NCBI GenBank assembly: GCA_002162765.1
Contig: MAAR01000004.1
Location: forward strand, 124,001-188,000
Reading direction: 5' to 3'
Length of the DNA stretch: 64,000 nt
Source of the DNA: Flavobacteriales bacterium 34_180_T64
Lineage (GTDB): Bacteria > Bacteroidota > Bacteroidia > Flavobacteriales > Flavobacteriaceae
Under the pieces are notes generated by a model. The model saw nothing but the letters and a program-made list of their open reading frames with translations. It searched no databases and was not told the DNA's origin. The translations under genes and the position numbers were made by a program. Below are positions 25,933 through 35,147 of this stretch, piece after piece (positions within the stretch are counted from its first letter, which is position 1; each line of letters opens with the position of its first letter).

Positions 25933-26110
25933 ATAAACTCGAGGTTAATTATTTAGTTGTATTTTTCTTAAACTTTACAATTTAAGGGCGTAAACATATT
26001 TATATATTTTGATAAAAACAATTATTTATGCAATTATTTTGCACTTTATCCTAAAAAAAACACACTTAATCGATAAAATAAGTGTTAAATTTTTTAAAAG
26101 CCTAAAGATA

Positions 26111-27277
26111 CTAAAAACTGTTCTTTTTATACGCTTTATACCATCTTTCTGGTAATTTTCCTTGACTCGCCTCAACATAATCTTCGTGCATGCAAGGTAA
26201 TAACGTATGTTTCTTTAATTTATTATTAGCATTTGGTAAAAAAGGAATCTCTATCCACCAACGACCTGTCTTGGTACTTTTATAAAATACCAGCTCTTCA
26301 TCCTCTATTAAAACGTTAAATTTTTGATGATTGTTCTCATCATTAAAATCATCATCTGTTAGTCTACAATTTATACCCTCTATAAAATACCAAAGAATTT
26401 GTGCAATTAACATTTCTGTTCCTTCATCTTCCTTAGATGGTTTATATTCATAAATACCAAACGAAGACACCTTGTTGCTTATACCTGCATATCTTGATAT
26501 TGTACATATTTCCTTTCCATCAAAACCATTGGGAGAATGTTTCTGTTTTGCACCAACTTCAGATGCCCTAATACTTTTTAAATCTAGACTCACAATATGT
26601 GCATCTCGCATTACAGGTTCAACAAGATTCATATTATTAGATACCTCACCTAATCTATAGGCTTCAAAATATAAGGTTTCCATCAAATCTATTTCTTCCT
26701 GCGAATTAAAATAGGTCTGATAGCCAATTGTAGAATAATTAAACAAGTTAAACGGTTGATCTAATATAATTTTACCTAAATAGCAATTACTTTTAATAGG
26801 TACGGATGCATCTCCTAAATCAAAATTACTATCTACATTCACAATATTTACCATTGGCATCACATTATCGAATGCACGATAATTAGCATAAGTCAAATCT
26901 TGACTTCCGCCAAGAATTATAGGAATGATTTTCTTTTCTAATAGAACTGTTAATGTAGTTCTAACGGCAAAATACGTATCCTCCACAGAATCGCCTTGAA
27001 GGATATCTCCAAGATCCGCAATTTGTGTATACCAGTTTCCAGGGAATAATGCATACAGCGATTTCCTTAACGCATCAAATTGCAATTCTTCACCAATGTA
27101 GTCAATATCATTCCGATTTTCCAAAACGCCGATAATGGCAATTTTCACATCATCTAAATCGGGAATTCCGTTTTGCTTAGAATGGATCTTTAATTTTCTT
27201 CCGAGCGCCTGCTGAGATAAAAGCTCGTTATGAGCCATTACTTCATCTGATACAGGAGAGAGAAAATTAAAATTCAT
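26111..27277 (-). CDS. Arginase/formimidoylglutamase-fold protein, probable pseudoenzyme
   Basis: 388 residues. The ureohydrolase fold is recognisable from the three metal-loop regions, but they are altered. IILGGSQDL at 121-128 replaces the usual GGDHS (metal-binding His becomes Gln126). NVDSNFD at 147-153 replaces DAHxD (His becomes Asn151, with Asp149 and Asp153 kept). SLDLKS at 230-235 replaces SxDxD (Asp becomes Lys234, with Asp232 kept). Three of the six canonical manganese ligands are therefore lost, and catalysis by the family mechanism is unlikely. The gene sits upstream of gldK on the same strand, 178 bases away, and an additional lobe (about 255-388) extends the C-terminus. A structural or regulatory role is inferred. 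Confidence 0.75.
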   Translation of the reverse strand: MNFNFLSPVSDEVMAHNELLSQQALGRKLKIHSKQNGIPDLDDVKIAIIGVLENRNDIDYIGEELQFDALRKSLYALFPGNWYTQIADLGDILQGDSVEDTYFAVRTTLTVLLEKKIIPIILGGSQDLTYANYRAFDNVMPMVNIVNVDSNFDLGDASVPIKSNCYLGKIILDQPFNLFNYSTIGYQTYFNSQEEIDLMETLYFEAYRLGEVSNNMNLVEPVMRDAHIVSLDLKSIRASEVGAKQKHSPNGFDGKEICTISRYAGISNKVSSFGIYEYKPSKEDEGTEMLIAQILWYFIEGINCRLTDDDFNDENNHQKFNVLIEDEELVFYKSTKTGRWWIEIPFLPNANNKLKKHTLLPCMHEDYVEASQGKLPERWYKAYKKNSF

Positions 27278-27364
27278 ATGGTGATACTTATCGCTTTTTA
27301 TTTGTCATCTGTAATTCGCCCTCATTATTTAAATAAACCAAAAACACAGAAAAGCTCATTTCAT

Positions 27365-29857
27365 TTAGGATTTCTTTTTTGCAGTCGCTTTTTTCTTTGT
27401 AGTTTTTTTCTTAGGTGCGTTTTTCTCGATTAACGCTTTTACATCATCGAGCGTAAATTTAGAAACATCTATGGTTTTTGCAAGCTCTATTTTCGTTTTT
27501 CCTTTAATAATATTATGACGTCCCCAACGTGCTTTTTCTACGCGTATACCTTCTTCTTCCCAATGATGAATTAACTTATCTTTTTCCTTTTGGATTTTAT
27601 CTTCTATTAATTCAACAATATCGCCATCTGATAAGTTATCCCAATCGTATTTTTTATTCACATTGATAAACATACTGTTCCATTTAATAAATGGTCCAAA
27701 ACGTCCTTTACCTTTTTGAACAGGTAATTCTTGATACATATATATAGGCGCATCTGCCTTTTGCTTTTCTTTTATTAAAACAATTGCATCATCTAATTCT
27801 ACACTTAATGGGTCAACACCTTTTGGCAAGGACACAAAAGCTTTCCCGAATTTAACGTAAGGTCCGAATCGTCCATTATTTACTTCTATCTCTTCACCTT
27901 CATGAGTTCCTAAGTTTTTAGGAAGCTGAAATAAATCCATAGCTTCTTCATAAGTAATAGAATTTAATTGTTGATCTGGGCTTAAACTCGCAAAGCTAGG
28001 TTTCTCTTCGTCATCAACCGTTCCAATTTGAACCATTGGTCCAAACTTCCCTAAACGCACACTTACTTGGCGTCCTGTTTTAGGATCTTCTCCTAATATA
28101 CGCTCTCCCGATTCACGATCGGCATTCGCCTGAACATCTTCTACTTGTGGATGAAAACTTTGATAAAACGCTTTCATCATTTTAATCCAGTTTTCTTTAC
28201 CTTCTGCAATATCATCGAAGTCTTCTTCTACTTTCGCTGTAAAATTATAATCTAAAATATTCTTAAAGTGATTGACTAAAAAATCGGTAACAATCATTCC
28301 AATGTCAGTCGGAACTAACTTTCCTTTATCGGAACCTACTTTTTCTGAAAGCGTGTTATCTTTCACCTGTCCTAATTCTAATATAAGCTGCGTGTATTTA
28401 CGCTCTGTGCCTTCAACAGCACCTTTTTCAACATAGTTTCTATTTTGAATAGTAGAAATAGTAGGCGCATATGTAGACGGTCGACCAATACCCAATTCCT
28501 CTAATTTCTTTACTAAAGAAGCTTCAGTAAATCTTGCAGGTGGCCTTGTATATCGTTCAGTTGCTGTAATGTAATTATTAAGAAGTGCTTCATTGACTCT
28601 TAAAGCAGGAAGCATGCCATCTTGCTCTAAATTTTCATCATCTGTACCTTCGAGGTACACTTTTAAAAATCCATCAAATGTTATCACCTCTCCATTTGCT
28701 GTAAAGGTATTTTGATGCGTTGAAGCGCCAATCTTTACATTAGTACGTTCTAGTTGCGCTTCACTCATTTGTGATGCAATAGCACGTTTCCAAATTAAAT
28801 CATATAATCGTGCCTGATCTCTTTCGAGATTTACAGACTGCGTAGAAAAATTAGTTGGCCTTATGGCTTCGTGAGCTTCTTGAGCTCCTTTTGATTTTCC
28901 TTTATAATTTCTAGGCTTACTATATTGTGAACCATATGTGTTTTCAATTTCTGCTTTGGCTCCATTACGCGCTTCTTCAGATAAATTCACACTATCCGTT
29001 CTCATATACGTAATTAAACCTGCTTCATAAAGGCGTTGCGCCATATTCATGGTTTTACCTACTGAAAAATATAATTTACGAGATGCTTCTTGTTGCAATG
29101 TAGATGTTGTAAACGGTGCTGCCGGTGATTTTTTAGCAGGTTTTTTTTCTAAATCTGAAACTTTAAAAGTTGCATTAGCATTTATCTCTAAAAAGCTTTG
29201 TGCCTCTTCTTTACTACCAAAATTCTTAGGCAGTTTAGCCTTAAACGTTTGGCCAGCTTCGTTTGAAAACTCTGCATCAATTCTATAGGATGCTTGTGCA
29301 TTAAATCCTTGAATATCACGTTCACGCTCAACAATTAAACGTACAGAAACCGACTGCACTCTTCCAGCAGACAAGCCTCCTTTCACTTTTCGCCAAAGTA
29401 CAGGTGATAATTCATAACCCACAATTCTATCGAGTACACGCCGCGCTTGTTGTGCATCTACTAAATCATAATCAATACCTCTTGGATTCTCAATAGCCTT
29501 TTGAATAGCCGTTTTTGTAATCTCATGAAATACGATACGTTTTGTTTTGTCTTTATCTAATTTTAGTGTTTCTGCCAAATGCCATGCAATTGCTTCTCCT
29601 TCTCGATCCTCATCACTTGCTAGCCACACCATTTCGGCATCCTTGGCCAAAGATTTCAGCTTTTTAACAACATCCTTCTTATCTTTTGACACCTCATATT
29701 TCGGCTTAAAATCGCCTTCAACATCAACACCTAACTCCTTTGAAGGTAAATCAGAAATATGTCCAAAACTTGACTCTACCTTAAAATCTTTTCCTAGAAA
29801 TTTCTCTATCGTTTTCGCCTTTGCAGGTGACTCTACTATCACTAAATTCTTCGCCAT
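27365..29857 (-). CDS. topA: DNA topoisomerase I
   Basis: 830 residues. Toprim at the N-terminus (NLVIVESPAKAKTIEKFLGKDFKVESSFGHISDLP, with WLASDEDREGEAIAWHLAE), then the active-site tyrosine in LITYMRTDSVNLSEEARN, and the central gate domain. In place of zinc ribbons the C-terminal part carries Topo_C_Rpt repeats (KTGRQVSVRLGKFGPMVQIG, NNGRFGPYVKFGKAFVSLPKGVDPLSV, GKGRFGPFIKWNSMFINV) and a Lys-rich tail (KKKTTKKKATAKKKS), a form usual in Bacteroidota. It relaxes negative supercoils. Confidence 0.97.
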   Translation of the reverse strand: MAKNLVIVESPAKAKTIEKFLGKDFKVESSFGHISDLPSKELGVDVEGDFKPKYEVSKDKKDVVKKLKSLAKDAEMVWLASDEDREGEAIAWHLAETLKLDKDKTKRIVFHEITKTAIQKAIENPRGIDYDLVDAQQARRVLDRIVGYELSPVLWRKVKGGLSAGRVQSVSVRLIVERERDIQGFNAQASYRIDAEFSNEAGQTFKAKLPKNFGSKEEAQSFLEINANATFKVSDLEKKPAKKSPAAPFTTSTLQQEASRKLYFSVGKTMNMAQRLYEAGLITYMRTDSVNLSEEARNGAKAEIENTYGSQYSKPRNYKGKSKGAQEAHEAIRPTNFSTQSVNLERDQARLYDLIWKRAIASQMSEAQLERTNVKIGASTHQNTFTANGEVITFDGFLKVYLEGTDDENLEQDGMLPALRVNEALLNNYITATERYTRPPARFTEASLVKKLEELGIGRPSTYAPTISTIQNRNYVEKGAVEGTERKYTQLILELGQVKDNTLSEKVGSDKGKLVPTDIGMIVTDFLVNHFKNILDYNFTAKVEEDFDDIAEGKENWIKMMKAFYQSFHPQVEDVQANADRESGERILGEDPKTGRQVSVRLGKFGPMVQIGTVDDEEKPSFASLSPDQQLNSITYEEAMDLFQLPKNLGTHEGEEIEVNNGRFGPYVKFGKAFVSLPKGVDPLSVELDDAIVLIKEKQKADAPIYMYQELPVQKGKGRFGPFIKWNSMFINVNKKYDWDNLSDGDIVELIEDKIQKEKDKLIHHWEEEGIRVEKARWGRHNIIKGKTKIELAKTIDVSKFTLDDVKALIEKNAPKKKTTKKKATAKKKS

Positions 29858-29977
29858 TATTCGTTTTTTAAGGCTACAAATGTATGTGAAAAAAAAGATA
29901 TCATCCTAATTTTTAATTTTTTCAATACGAATTCTTCCGAAAACTCAATTTAATAACACACGATACAGAAAATGAAA

Positions 29978-29999
29978 AAAGCCTGATTTCTCAGGCTTT
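29978..29999 (-). terminator. Terminator for the paralogous membrane-protein pair
   Basis: A 9-bp perfect stem (AAAGCCTGA with its complement) and a 4-base loop, with A/T tails, lies 22 bases past the stop of the gene ending at 30021 on the minus strand. Confidence 0.7.
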
Positions 30000-30020
30000 A
30001 ATTAGATCTAATCTAAAATA

Positions 30021-30770
30021 TTATTCTGTTCCAATTTTCATGATTTCATCGTCATCCTCAAATCCAATAACATCACGATATATAAAATATACTGGAAGAT
30101 AAACAATTGAAATAGTGAATAAAACACCGATTCCACAGGCTATAATACCTAGCATCCCTAGAAGTCCAGAAACAAAAATTAAACCAAACGTTATAAACCA
30201 TTTTTTAGTTCCTAAACTGAAACTAAGTTTTACAATTTCAGATGCACTGAGTTCTGGGTTATTTGCAAAAATTACAGCAAAAAACGACAAAGGAATATAT
30301 GCATATATATAAGGTATCAAAAAAAGAGCTTGTGCTATTGAAGCAATTAATGCATAAACTAATCCAACCGCCAAAACTTTTCTAAAATAGTCTCCTTTAA
30401 AAAAATGAAAAAAGTCATCATTTTGAGGTTCCTGTAGATCTACTTGCCTACAAATTCTATAAAACCCAGCAAGTAAACCTATAACTATGGGCGTTATAGT
30501 TACAGTTTGAGGTAAATTATTTAAAGCACTTTTAGCATAATTAGTTAAAAAGTTAATCTCTTCAATTCCCATAGCATCATACGGATTTGGAATGAGACCT
30601 ATAGAAACAAATATAAACGCTAAAATTCCTCCAAAAATAATGATCATTAAAACCATCAAAAATCCTTTTAACCATACTTCTTTAAACAATTTAATTGATT
30701 GATCAAGAATTTTTCCGAAATCTAAATTTTCTGAGTTTTGTATTTTAGTTTGAATATCTTGGAATGTCAT
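30021..30770 (-). CDS. Integral membrane protein, paralogue of upstream gene
   Basis: 249 residues. After a conserved amphipathic start (MTFQDIQTKIQNSENLDFGKILDQSIKLFKEVWLKG) come about five hydrophobic segments; the C-terminus is acidic (GFEDDDEIMKIGTE). The N-terminus, the SFFAVIFANNPELSASEIVKLSFSLGTKKWFITFGLIF region and the tail align with the gene 21 bases upstream, showing a tandem duplication. Relatives in Flavobacteriaceae are often named beta-carotene 15,15'-monooxygenase without basis. Function unknown. Confidence 0.75.
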   Translation of the reverse strand: MTFQDIQTKIQNSENLDFGKILDQSIKLFKEVWLKGFLMVLMIIIFGGILAFIFVSIGLIPNPYDAMGIEEINFLTNYAKSALNNLPQTVTITPIVIGLLAGFYRICRQVDLQEPQNDDFFHFFKGDYFRKVLAVGLVYALIASIAQALFLIPYIYAYIPLSFFAVIFANNPELSASEIVKLSFSLGTKKWFITFGLIFVSGLLGMLGIIACGIGVLFTISIVYLPVYFIYRDVIGFEDDDEIMKIGTE

Positions 30771-30791
30771 TTAGATATAAATTAAATTATT

Positions 30792-31565
30792 TTATTTGTT
30801 TCCTATTTGTTGTATTTCATCTTGCTTGTCAAAACCAATGACTTCTTTATATATAAAATAAAGTGGATGATACGTAAATGCAGTAGTTACTAATGCGCCA
30901 ATACCACAAAGTAAAAACCCAACAAAAGAAGCTAATATTGAAGATACGAATATCAATCCGAAAGTGATTAACCATTTTTTTGTTCCAATACTAAAACAAA
31001 GTTTTACGATGTCACCAGTACTTAAATCCGGATTAAACGCAAACATTATTGTGAAAAAAGATAAAGGTATCATCGCATAAAATATAGGGAAATAACATAG
31101 CACTATAGCAATTACGGAAATAATAAACGAAGCTAACATTAAAAGCACGATACGCCCAAAGTATTTCATTTTTAAAAAACAGAATAAATCTGATGTTTTC
31201 ACTGACTCGTTATGATCTAATGCTTTTAATACTCTAAAAAAACCTGCGTACATTCCAACTTGAACTACGCTCAAAACCATGATTCCTACAAATAGTAATA
31301 TTAAATATACTATTGAAAATCCTGCAAAAAAGGCACTAAACGTTTCAGGATCTGAATAACCACTTTCCTGCTGAGCAATCATCATAATAACAAAGGGAAC
31401 ATAAATTATGATAATAAATGGTAAGGCAAGAGCGAACATACACAATTGTAATATGAGCCCATTTATCCAACTCTTTTTAAACAGTGCTATAGATTTATTA
31501 AAAATATCTCCAAAATCAAGCGCTTTGTTTAAATTGATTTTAGATTGAATGTCTTGGTATGTCAT
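30792..31565 (-). CDS. Integral membrane protein, paralogue of downstream gene
   Basis: 257 residues. The first residues (MTYQDIQSKINLNKALDFGDIFNKSIALFKKSWING) and the SFFTIMFAFNPDLSTGDIVKLCFSIGTKKWLITFGLIFVSSILAS block match the gene 21 bases downstream, confirming the tandem pair. About six hydrophobic segments. The two probably form one transcript. No catalytic residues are evident. Function unknown. Confidence 0.75.
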   Translation of the reverse strand: MTYQDIQSKINLNKALDFGDIFNKSIALFKKSWINGLILQLCMFALALPFIIIIYVPFVIMMIAQQESGYSDPETFSAFFAGFSIVYLILLFVGIMVLSVVQVGMYAGFFRVLKALDHNESVKTSDLFCFLKMKYFGRIVLLMLASFIISVIAIVLCYFPIFYAMIPLSFFTIMFAFNPDLSTGDIVKLCFSIGTKKWLITFGLIFVSSILASFVGFLLCGIGALVTTAFTYHPLYFIYKEVIGFDKQDEIQQIGNK

Positions 31566-31623
31566 TAAGATGAAGTTTTTCTGGTTAGTGCTTCAAATGT
31601 AATTATTCTTTTTAACAATATTC

Positions 31624-31644
31624 TATGACTGCCACTTTGTCATA
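31624..31644 (+). promoter_or_regulatory. Inverted repeat TATGAC-N9-GTCATA upstream of miaB
   Basis: Perfect 6-bp inverted repeat with a 9-base spacer. It contains ACTGNNACTTTGTCA (31628-31642), a motif that recurs upstream of groES at 36503-36517. It overlaps the -33 TTTG of the predicted miaB promoter, which makes repression or activator contact plausible. Confidence 0.45.
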
Positions 31645-31668
31645 TTTCATAAATTAATCTTATCTTTG
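31636..31668 (+). promoter_or_regulatory. Bacteroidota-type promoter of miaB
   Basis: TTTG (31636-31639) and TATCTTTG (31661-31668) are spaced 21 bases apart and match the -33 and -7 elements of the Bacteroidota housekeeping sigma factor (TTTG / TAnnTTTG). The start codon at 31704 lies 36 bases further on. Confidence 0.65.
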
Positions 31669-31703
31669 CATACTTATTGACTGATATAGAATTCAGTTTA
31701 CTT

Positions 31704-33149
31704 ATGGAAAAAATTATAGACGAAAACAAGCAAGGTGAAAACCTTATCATACAGGAAAAGAAAGGCAATACGCGTAAACTTTTTATTGAAAGTTATGGTT
31801 GTGCAATGAATTTTAGCGACAGTGAGATTGTTGCTTCAATATTAGCAAATGAAGGATTTAATACGACCAAAAATCTTGAAGATGCCGATTTGGTTTTGGT
31901 AAATACTTGTTCCATTCGGGATAAAGCTGAACAAACCATTAGAAAACGACTAGAAAAATACAACGCTGTAAAACGTATCAATCCAAAGATGAAAGTTGGA
32001 GTTTTAGGCTGTATGGCAGAACGTTTAAAAAGCAAATTTCTTGAAGAGGAAAAAATTGTAGATTTAGTTGTCGGGCCTGATGCCTATAAAGATTTACCTA
32101 ATTTAATTGCCGAAGTAGAAGATGGTAGAAATGCGGTAAATGTTGTCCTTTCTAAAGATGAAACTTATGGAGACGTTTCGCCTGTTCGCTTAAACTCAAA
32201 TGGTGTCACCGCTTTAGTATCCATAACTCGTGGATGCGATAACATGTGTACCTTTTGTGTGGTCCCATTCACACGCGGTAGAGAACGTAGTAGAGATCCA
32301 CAGAGTATTATTAAAGAAGTAAACGATTTATGGGACCGAGGCTTCAAAGAAATAACTTTGTTAGGTCAAAACGTAGATAGCTTCCTATGGTATGGTGGTG
32401 GTCTTAAAAAAGATTTCGTAAAAGCCAGCGACATACAAAAAGCAACTGCAGTCAGTTTTTCTAATCTATTAGAATTATGTGCACAAGCGCAACCAAAAAT
32501 GCGAATTCGGTTCTCAACGTCGAACCCTCAAGACTTAACCTTAGATGTTGTTGAAACCATGGCAACACATGCCAACATATGTAATCATATCCACTTACCT
32601 GTTCAGAGTGGAAGTGATCGTATTTTAAAAGCGATGAATCGTTTGCATACGAGAGCGGAATATTTCAAGTTAATTGGCGATATAAGACGCATCATTCCTA
32701 ATTGTGCGATAAGCCAAGATATGATTGTTGGTTTTCCGACGGAGTCTGAACAAGATCATCAAGATTCGATGAGCTTAATGGAACATGTCAAGTATAACTT
32801 CGGTTATATGTTTACGTACTCCGAGCGTCCTGGAACTATGGCCGAACGTAAATTAGATGATGACATCCCTGAAGCCACAAAAAAACAACGTCTTGCCGAG
32901 ATTGTTGAATTGCAACAAAAACACAGCCTATTTAGAACTCAAGAACATCTAAATACGGTTGTAGAAGTATTAATTGAAAAGGAATCAAAAAAATCAGATC
33001 AGCAATGGTCAGGTAGATCTGCCCAAAATATAGTGGTCGTTTTCCCAAAAGAAAATTATAAGATTGGTGATTTTGTAAATGTGAAAGCCACACAATGTAC
33101 GAGTGCTACGCTTATTGGTGAGGCTATTGGTTATTCAGAAAACAATTAG
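31704..33149 (+). CDS. miaB: tRNA-2-methylthio-N6-dimethylallyladenosine synthase
   Basis: 481 residues; the ATG at 31704 is preferred over a TTG nine codons upstream because it is the conventional start and the protein then begins close to the family N-terminus. The UPF0004 domain has the three clustering cysteines (FIESYGCAMNFSDSEI, NTCSIRDKAEQ and VGVLGCMAERLK). The radical-SAM core carries TRGCDNMCTFCVVPFTRGRERSR. The TRAM domain is near the C-terminus (VEVLIEKESKKSDQQWSGRSAQNIVVVF). It methylthiolates i6A37 in tRNAs reading UNN codons. First gene of a run with a sigma-54 activator, lptE and secG. Confidence 0.97.
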   Translation: MEKIIDENKQGENLIIQEKKGNTRKLFIESYGCAMNFSDSEIVASILANEGFNTTKNLEDADLVLVNTCSIRDKAEQTIRKRLEKYNAVKRINPKMKVGVLGCMAERLKSKFLEEEKIVDLVVGPDAYKDLPNLIAEVEDGRNAVNVVLSKDETYGDVSPVRLNSNGVTALVSITRGCDNMCTFCVVPFTRGRERSRDPQSIIKEVNDLWDRGFKEITLLGQNVDSFLWYGGGLKKDFVKASDIQKATAVSFSNLLELCAQAQPKMRIRFSTSNPQDLTLDVVETMATHANICNHIHLPVQSGSDRILKAMNRLHTRAEYFKLIGDIRRIIPNCAISQDMIVGFPTESEQDHQDSMSLMEHVKYNFGYMFTYSERPGTMAERKLDDDIPEATKKQRLAEIVELQQKHSLFRTQEHLNTVVEVLIEKESKKSDQQWSGRSAQNIVVVFPKENYKIGDFVNVKATQCTSATLIGEAIGYSENN

Positions 33150-33153
33150 AATT

Positions 33154-34422
33154 ATGGAATCAGTACAAGCTATAAAACAACGTTTCGGAATTATTGGAAA
33201 TGACCCAAAACTGAATCGTTCAATAGAGAAGGCCATTCGGGTTGCTCCTACTGATATTTCGGTATTGGTAACAGGTGAAAGTGGCGTTGGAAAAGAAAGT
33301 ATCCCAAAAATCATACATCAACTTTCACATCGCAAACACGGCAAATACATCGCAGTAAATTGTGGTGCAATCCCGGAAGGCACTATAGATAGCGAATTAT
33401 TCGGTCACGAAAAAGGTGCATTTACTGGTGCTACACAAACGCGATCGGGCTATTTTGAAGTCGCTGATGGAGGAACTATATTCTTAGATGAAGTTGGCGA
33501 ATTACCCTTAACGACGCAAGTCCGTTTACTTCGTGTTTTAGAAAATGGTGAATTTATAAAAGTTGGTTCTTCTAAGGTGCAAAAAACGAATGTGCGCATT
33601 GTTGCAGCTACAAATGTGAATTTGTTTGAAGCCATTAAAAAAGAAAAATTTAGAGAAGATTTGTACTATAGATTAAGTACAATCGATATCAATATTCCAC
33701 CACTACGAAATCGTAAAGATGACATTCATTTGTTATTTCGAAAATTTGCCAGTGACTTTGCGCTTAAATACAAAATGCCTACTATAAAGCTATCGGACGA
33801 CGCGGTAAGCATCCTTATAAAACATAGATGGAATGGCAATATTCGTCAATTGCGAAATGTAGCTGAGCAAATTTCAGTTTTAGAACAGCAACGTACTATT
33901 TCTGCCTCTGCACTACGTGGATATATGCCAGACGTAGACAGTAATTTACCAGCAGTAATTAGCACCTCAAAATCGGAAAGCGATTTTAGCAGTGAACGTG
34001 AAATACTTTACAAAGTATTGTTCGATATGAAAGGTGATTTGAACGATCTCAAGAAGCTAACCATGGAACTCATGAAAAGTGGGAATGCTCAAGACGTTCA
34101 AAAAGATAATGAAGGGCTTATTCAAAAAATTTATGGCGAGGAGAATGACAATTATGAAGACCCAAATATGGATAATCTTGAAGTCCTCTCAATTCCTGAA
34201 CAAGTTGTAGAGTCCAATACTGTATTAGAAGACAATACTCAAGATAAATATCATTTTGCTGAAGAGATTGAAGAAGAAGAAACCTTATCTTTACATGATA
34301 AAGAATTAGAACTCATCAAAAAATCACTAGAGCGCCATCAAGGAAAACGTAAATTAGCAGCTGCCGAGTTAGGCATCAGTGAGCGTACGCTATATAGAAA
34401 AATCAAACAGTTTGATCTTTAA
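33154..34422 (+). CDS. Sigma-54 activator lacking a sensor domain
   Basis: 422 residues from the ATG at 33154, four bases past miaB. The AAA+ core begins almost at once: Walker A GESGVGKE (41-48), sigma-54 loop GAFTGA (88-93), Walker B GGTIFLDEVGE (about 106-116), then a linker with an acidic stretch (about 330-380) and a C-terminal Fis-type HTH (HQGKRKLAAAELGISERTLYRKIKQFDL). No receiver, PAS or GAF domain is present, so activity would be controlled by expression level or an unseen partner. It is embedded in the outer-membrane/secretion cluster, and its likely targets include groESL, which has a -24/-12 promoter downstream. Confidence 0.93.
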   Translation: MESVQAIKQRFGIIGNDPKLNRSIEKAIRVAPTDISVLVTGESGVGKESIPKIIHQLSHRKHGKYIAVNCGAIPEGTIDSELFGHEKGAFTGATQTRSGYFEVADGGTIFLDEVGELPLTTQVRLLRVLENGEFIKVGSSKVQKTNVRIVAATNVNLFEAIKKEKFREDLYYRLSTIDINIPPLRNRKDDIHLLFRKFASDFALKYKMPTIKLSDDAVSILIKHRWNGNIRQLRNVAEQISVLEQQRTISASALRGYMPDVDSNLPAVISTSKSESDFSSEREILYKVLFDMKGDLNDLKKLTMELMKSGNAQDVQKDNEGLIQKIYGEENDNYEDPNMDNLEVLSIPEQVVESNTVLEDNTQDKYHFAEEIEEEETLSLHDKELELIKKSLERHQGKRKLAAAELGISERTLYRKIKQFDL

Positions 34423-34431
34423 AGAAACTTC

Positions 34432-34629
34432 ATGAAGGCAATAGAAATATTTATGATTCGGAAATCGTTTTCTAGAAATAGCTCTGAAGCGATTCGACAA
34501 GAAGCTGAAAATTTGGTTAACGAAAAACATTACCAAGGGTATCGCGTCATAAATGTAGATTTTGATGTGGCAGATAATGCGGGTTACATCTATGCATATA
34601 TTACCATGAAACGTCCAAACACATATTAA
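34432..34629 (+). CDS. Small hypothetical protein between activator and lptE
   Basis: 65 residues. The start at 34432 lies 9 bases after the activator, and the stop overlaps the lptE ATG (TAATG). Acidic/aromatic second half (YRVINVDFDVADNAGYIYAYITMKRPNTY) and a charged helix in the first half; no signal peptide. The tight spacing on both sides supports a real gene, but the family is not recognised. Function unknown. Confidence 0.6.
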   Translation: MKAIEIFMIRKSFSRNSSEAIRQEAENLVNEKHYQGYRVINVDFDVADNAGYIYAYITMKRPNTY

Positions 34630-35135
34630 TGAAAGGATTTAAATATATAGTACTAATAATTATCACTCTAACAATAGTTGGATGTGGTGCGTATTCCTTT
34701 ACAGGAGCCTCAATACCTCCAGACACCAAAACATTTCAAGTCAATTATTTTCAAAATAATGCGCCATTAATAGAACCTGGATTAGATTTAGAATTCACAA
34801 ATTCACTCACTGATTTAATTTTAAATCAAACCAGTTTAAGTTTAGTGAAGTCAGGAGGCGACCTTGTTTACGAAGGTGAAATCACTCAATATCGTGTATC
34901 ACCAACTACTGCTACCGCAAATAATACGGCGGCTCAAAACAGATTAAGTATTAGTGTAAATGTTCGCTTTTACGATAAAAATGATGATGAAGGAAATTTG
35001 GAAAAGCAATTCTCATTTTTCTATGATTATGCGGGAAACGCTCAACTCGTAGGCAGTCAAAAAGACACAGCCGTTGAAGAAATTTTTGAACGATTAACAC
35101 AAGATATTTTTAATGCAACATTGGCGAAATGGTAA
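34629..35135 (+). CDS. lptE: LptE-family LPS-assembly lipoprotein
   Basis: 168 residues. Lipoprotein signal (ITLTIVGCGAYSFTGASIPPDTKTFQVNYFQNNAPLIEPGLDLEFTNSLTDLI); the CGAYSFTGASIPP stretch and the DLILNQTSLSLVKSGGDLVYEGEITQY region are typical of flavobacterial LptE. It plugs LptD in the outer membrane to insert lipopolysaccharide. Translationally coupled to the 65-aa ORF and followed after 12 bases by a TPR-like gene. Confidence 0.9.
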   Translation: MKGFKYIVLIIITLTIVGCGAYSFTGASIPPDTKTFQVNYFQNNAPLIEPGLDLEFTNSLTDLILNQTSLSLVKSGGDLVYEGEITQYRVSPTTATANNTAAQNRLSISVNVRFYDKNDDEGNLEKQFSFFYDYAGNAQLVGSQKDTAVEEIFERLTQDIFNATLAKW

Positions 35136-35147
35136 TTTATTAATAAC

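Noticed and set aside
30021..31565. Beta-carotene monooxygenase annotation for the tandem membrane pair
   Set aside because: No histidine-iron site or carotenoid oxygenase fold is visible; the proteins are simple multi-TM paralogues.
31624..31644. CIRCE element
   Set aside because: The arms are 6 bp with sequence TATGAC/GTCATA, not the TTAGCACTC/GAGTGCTAA of CIRCE.
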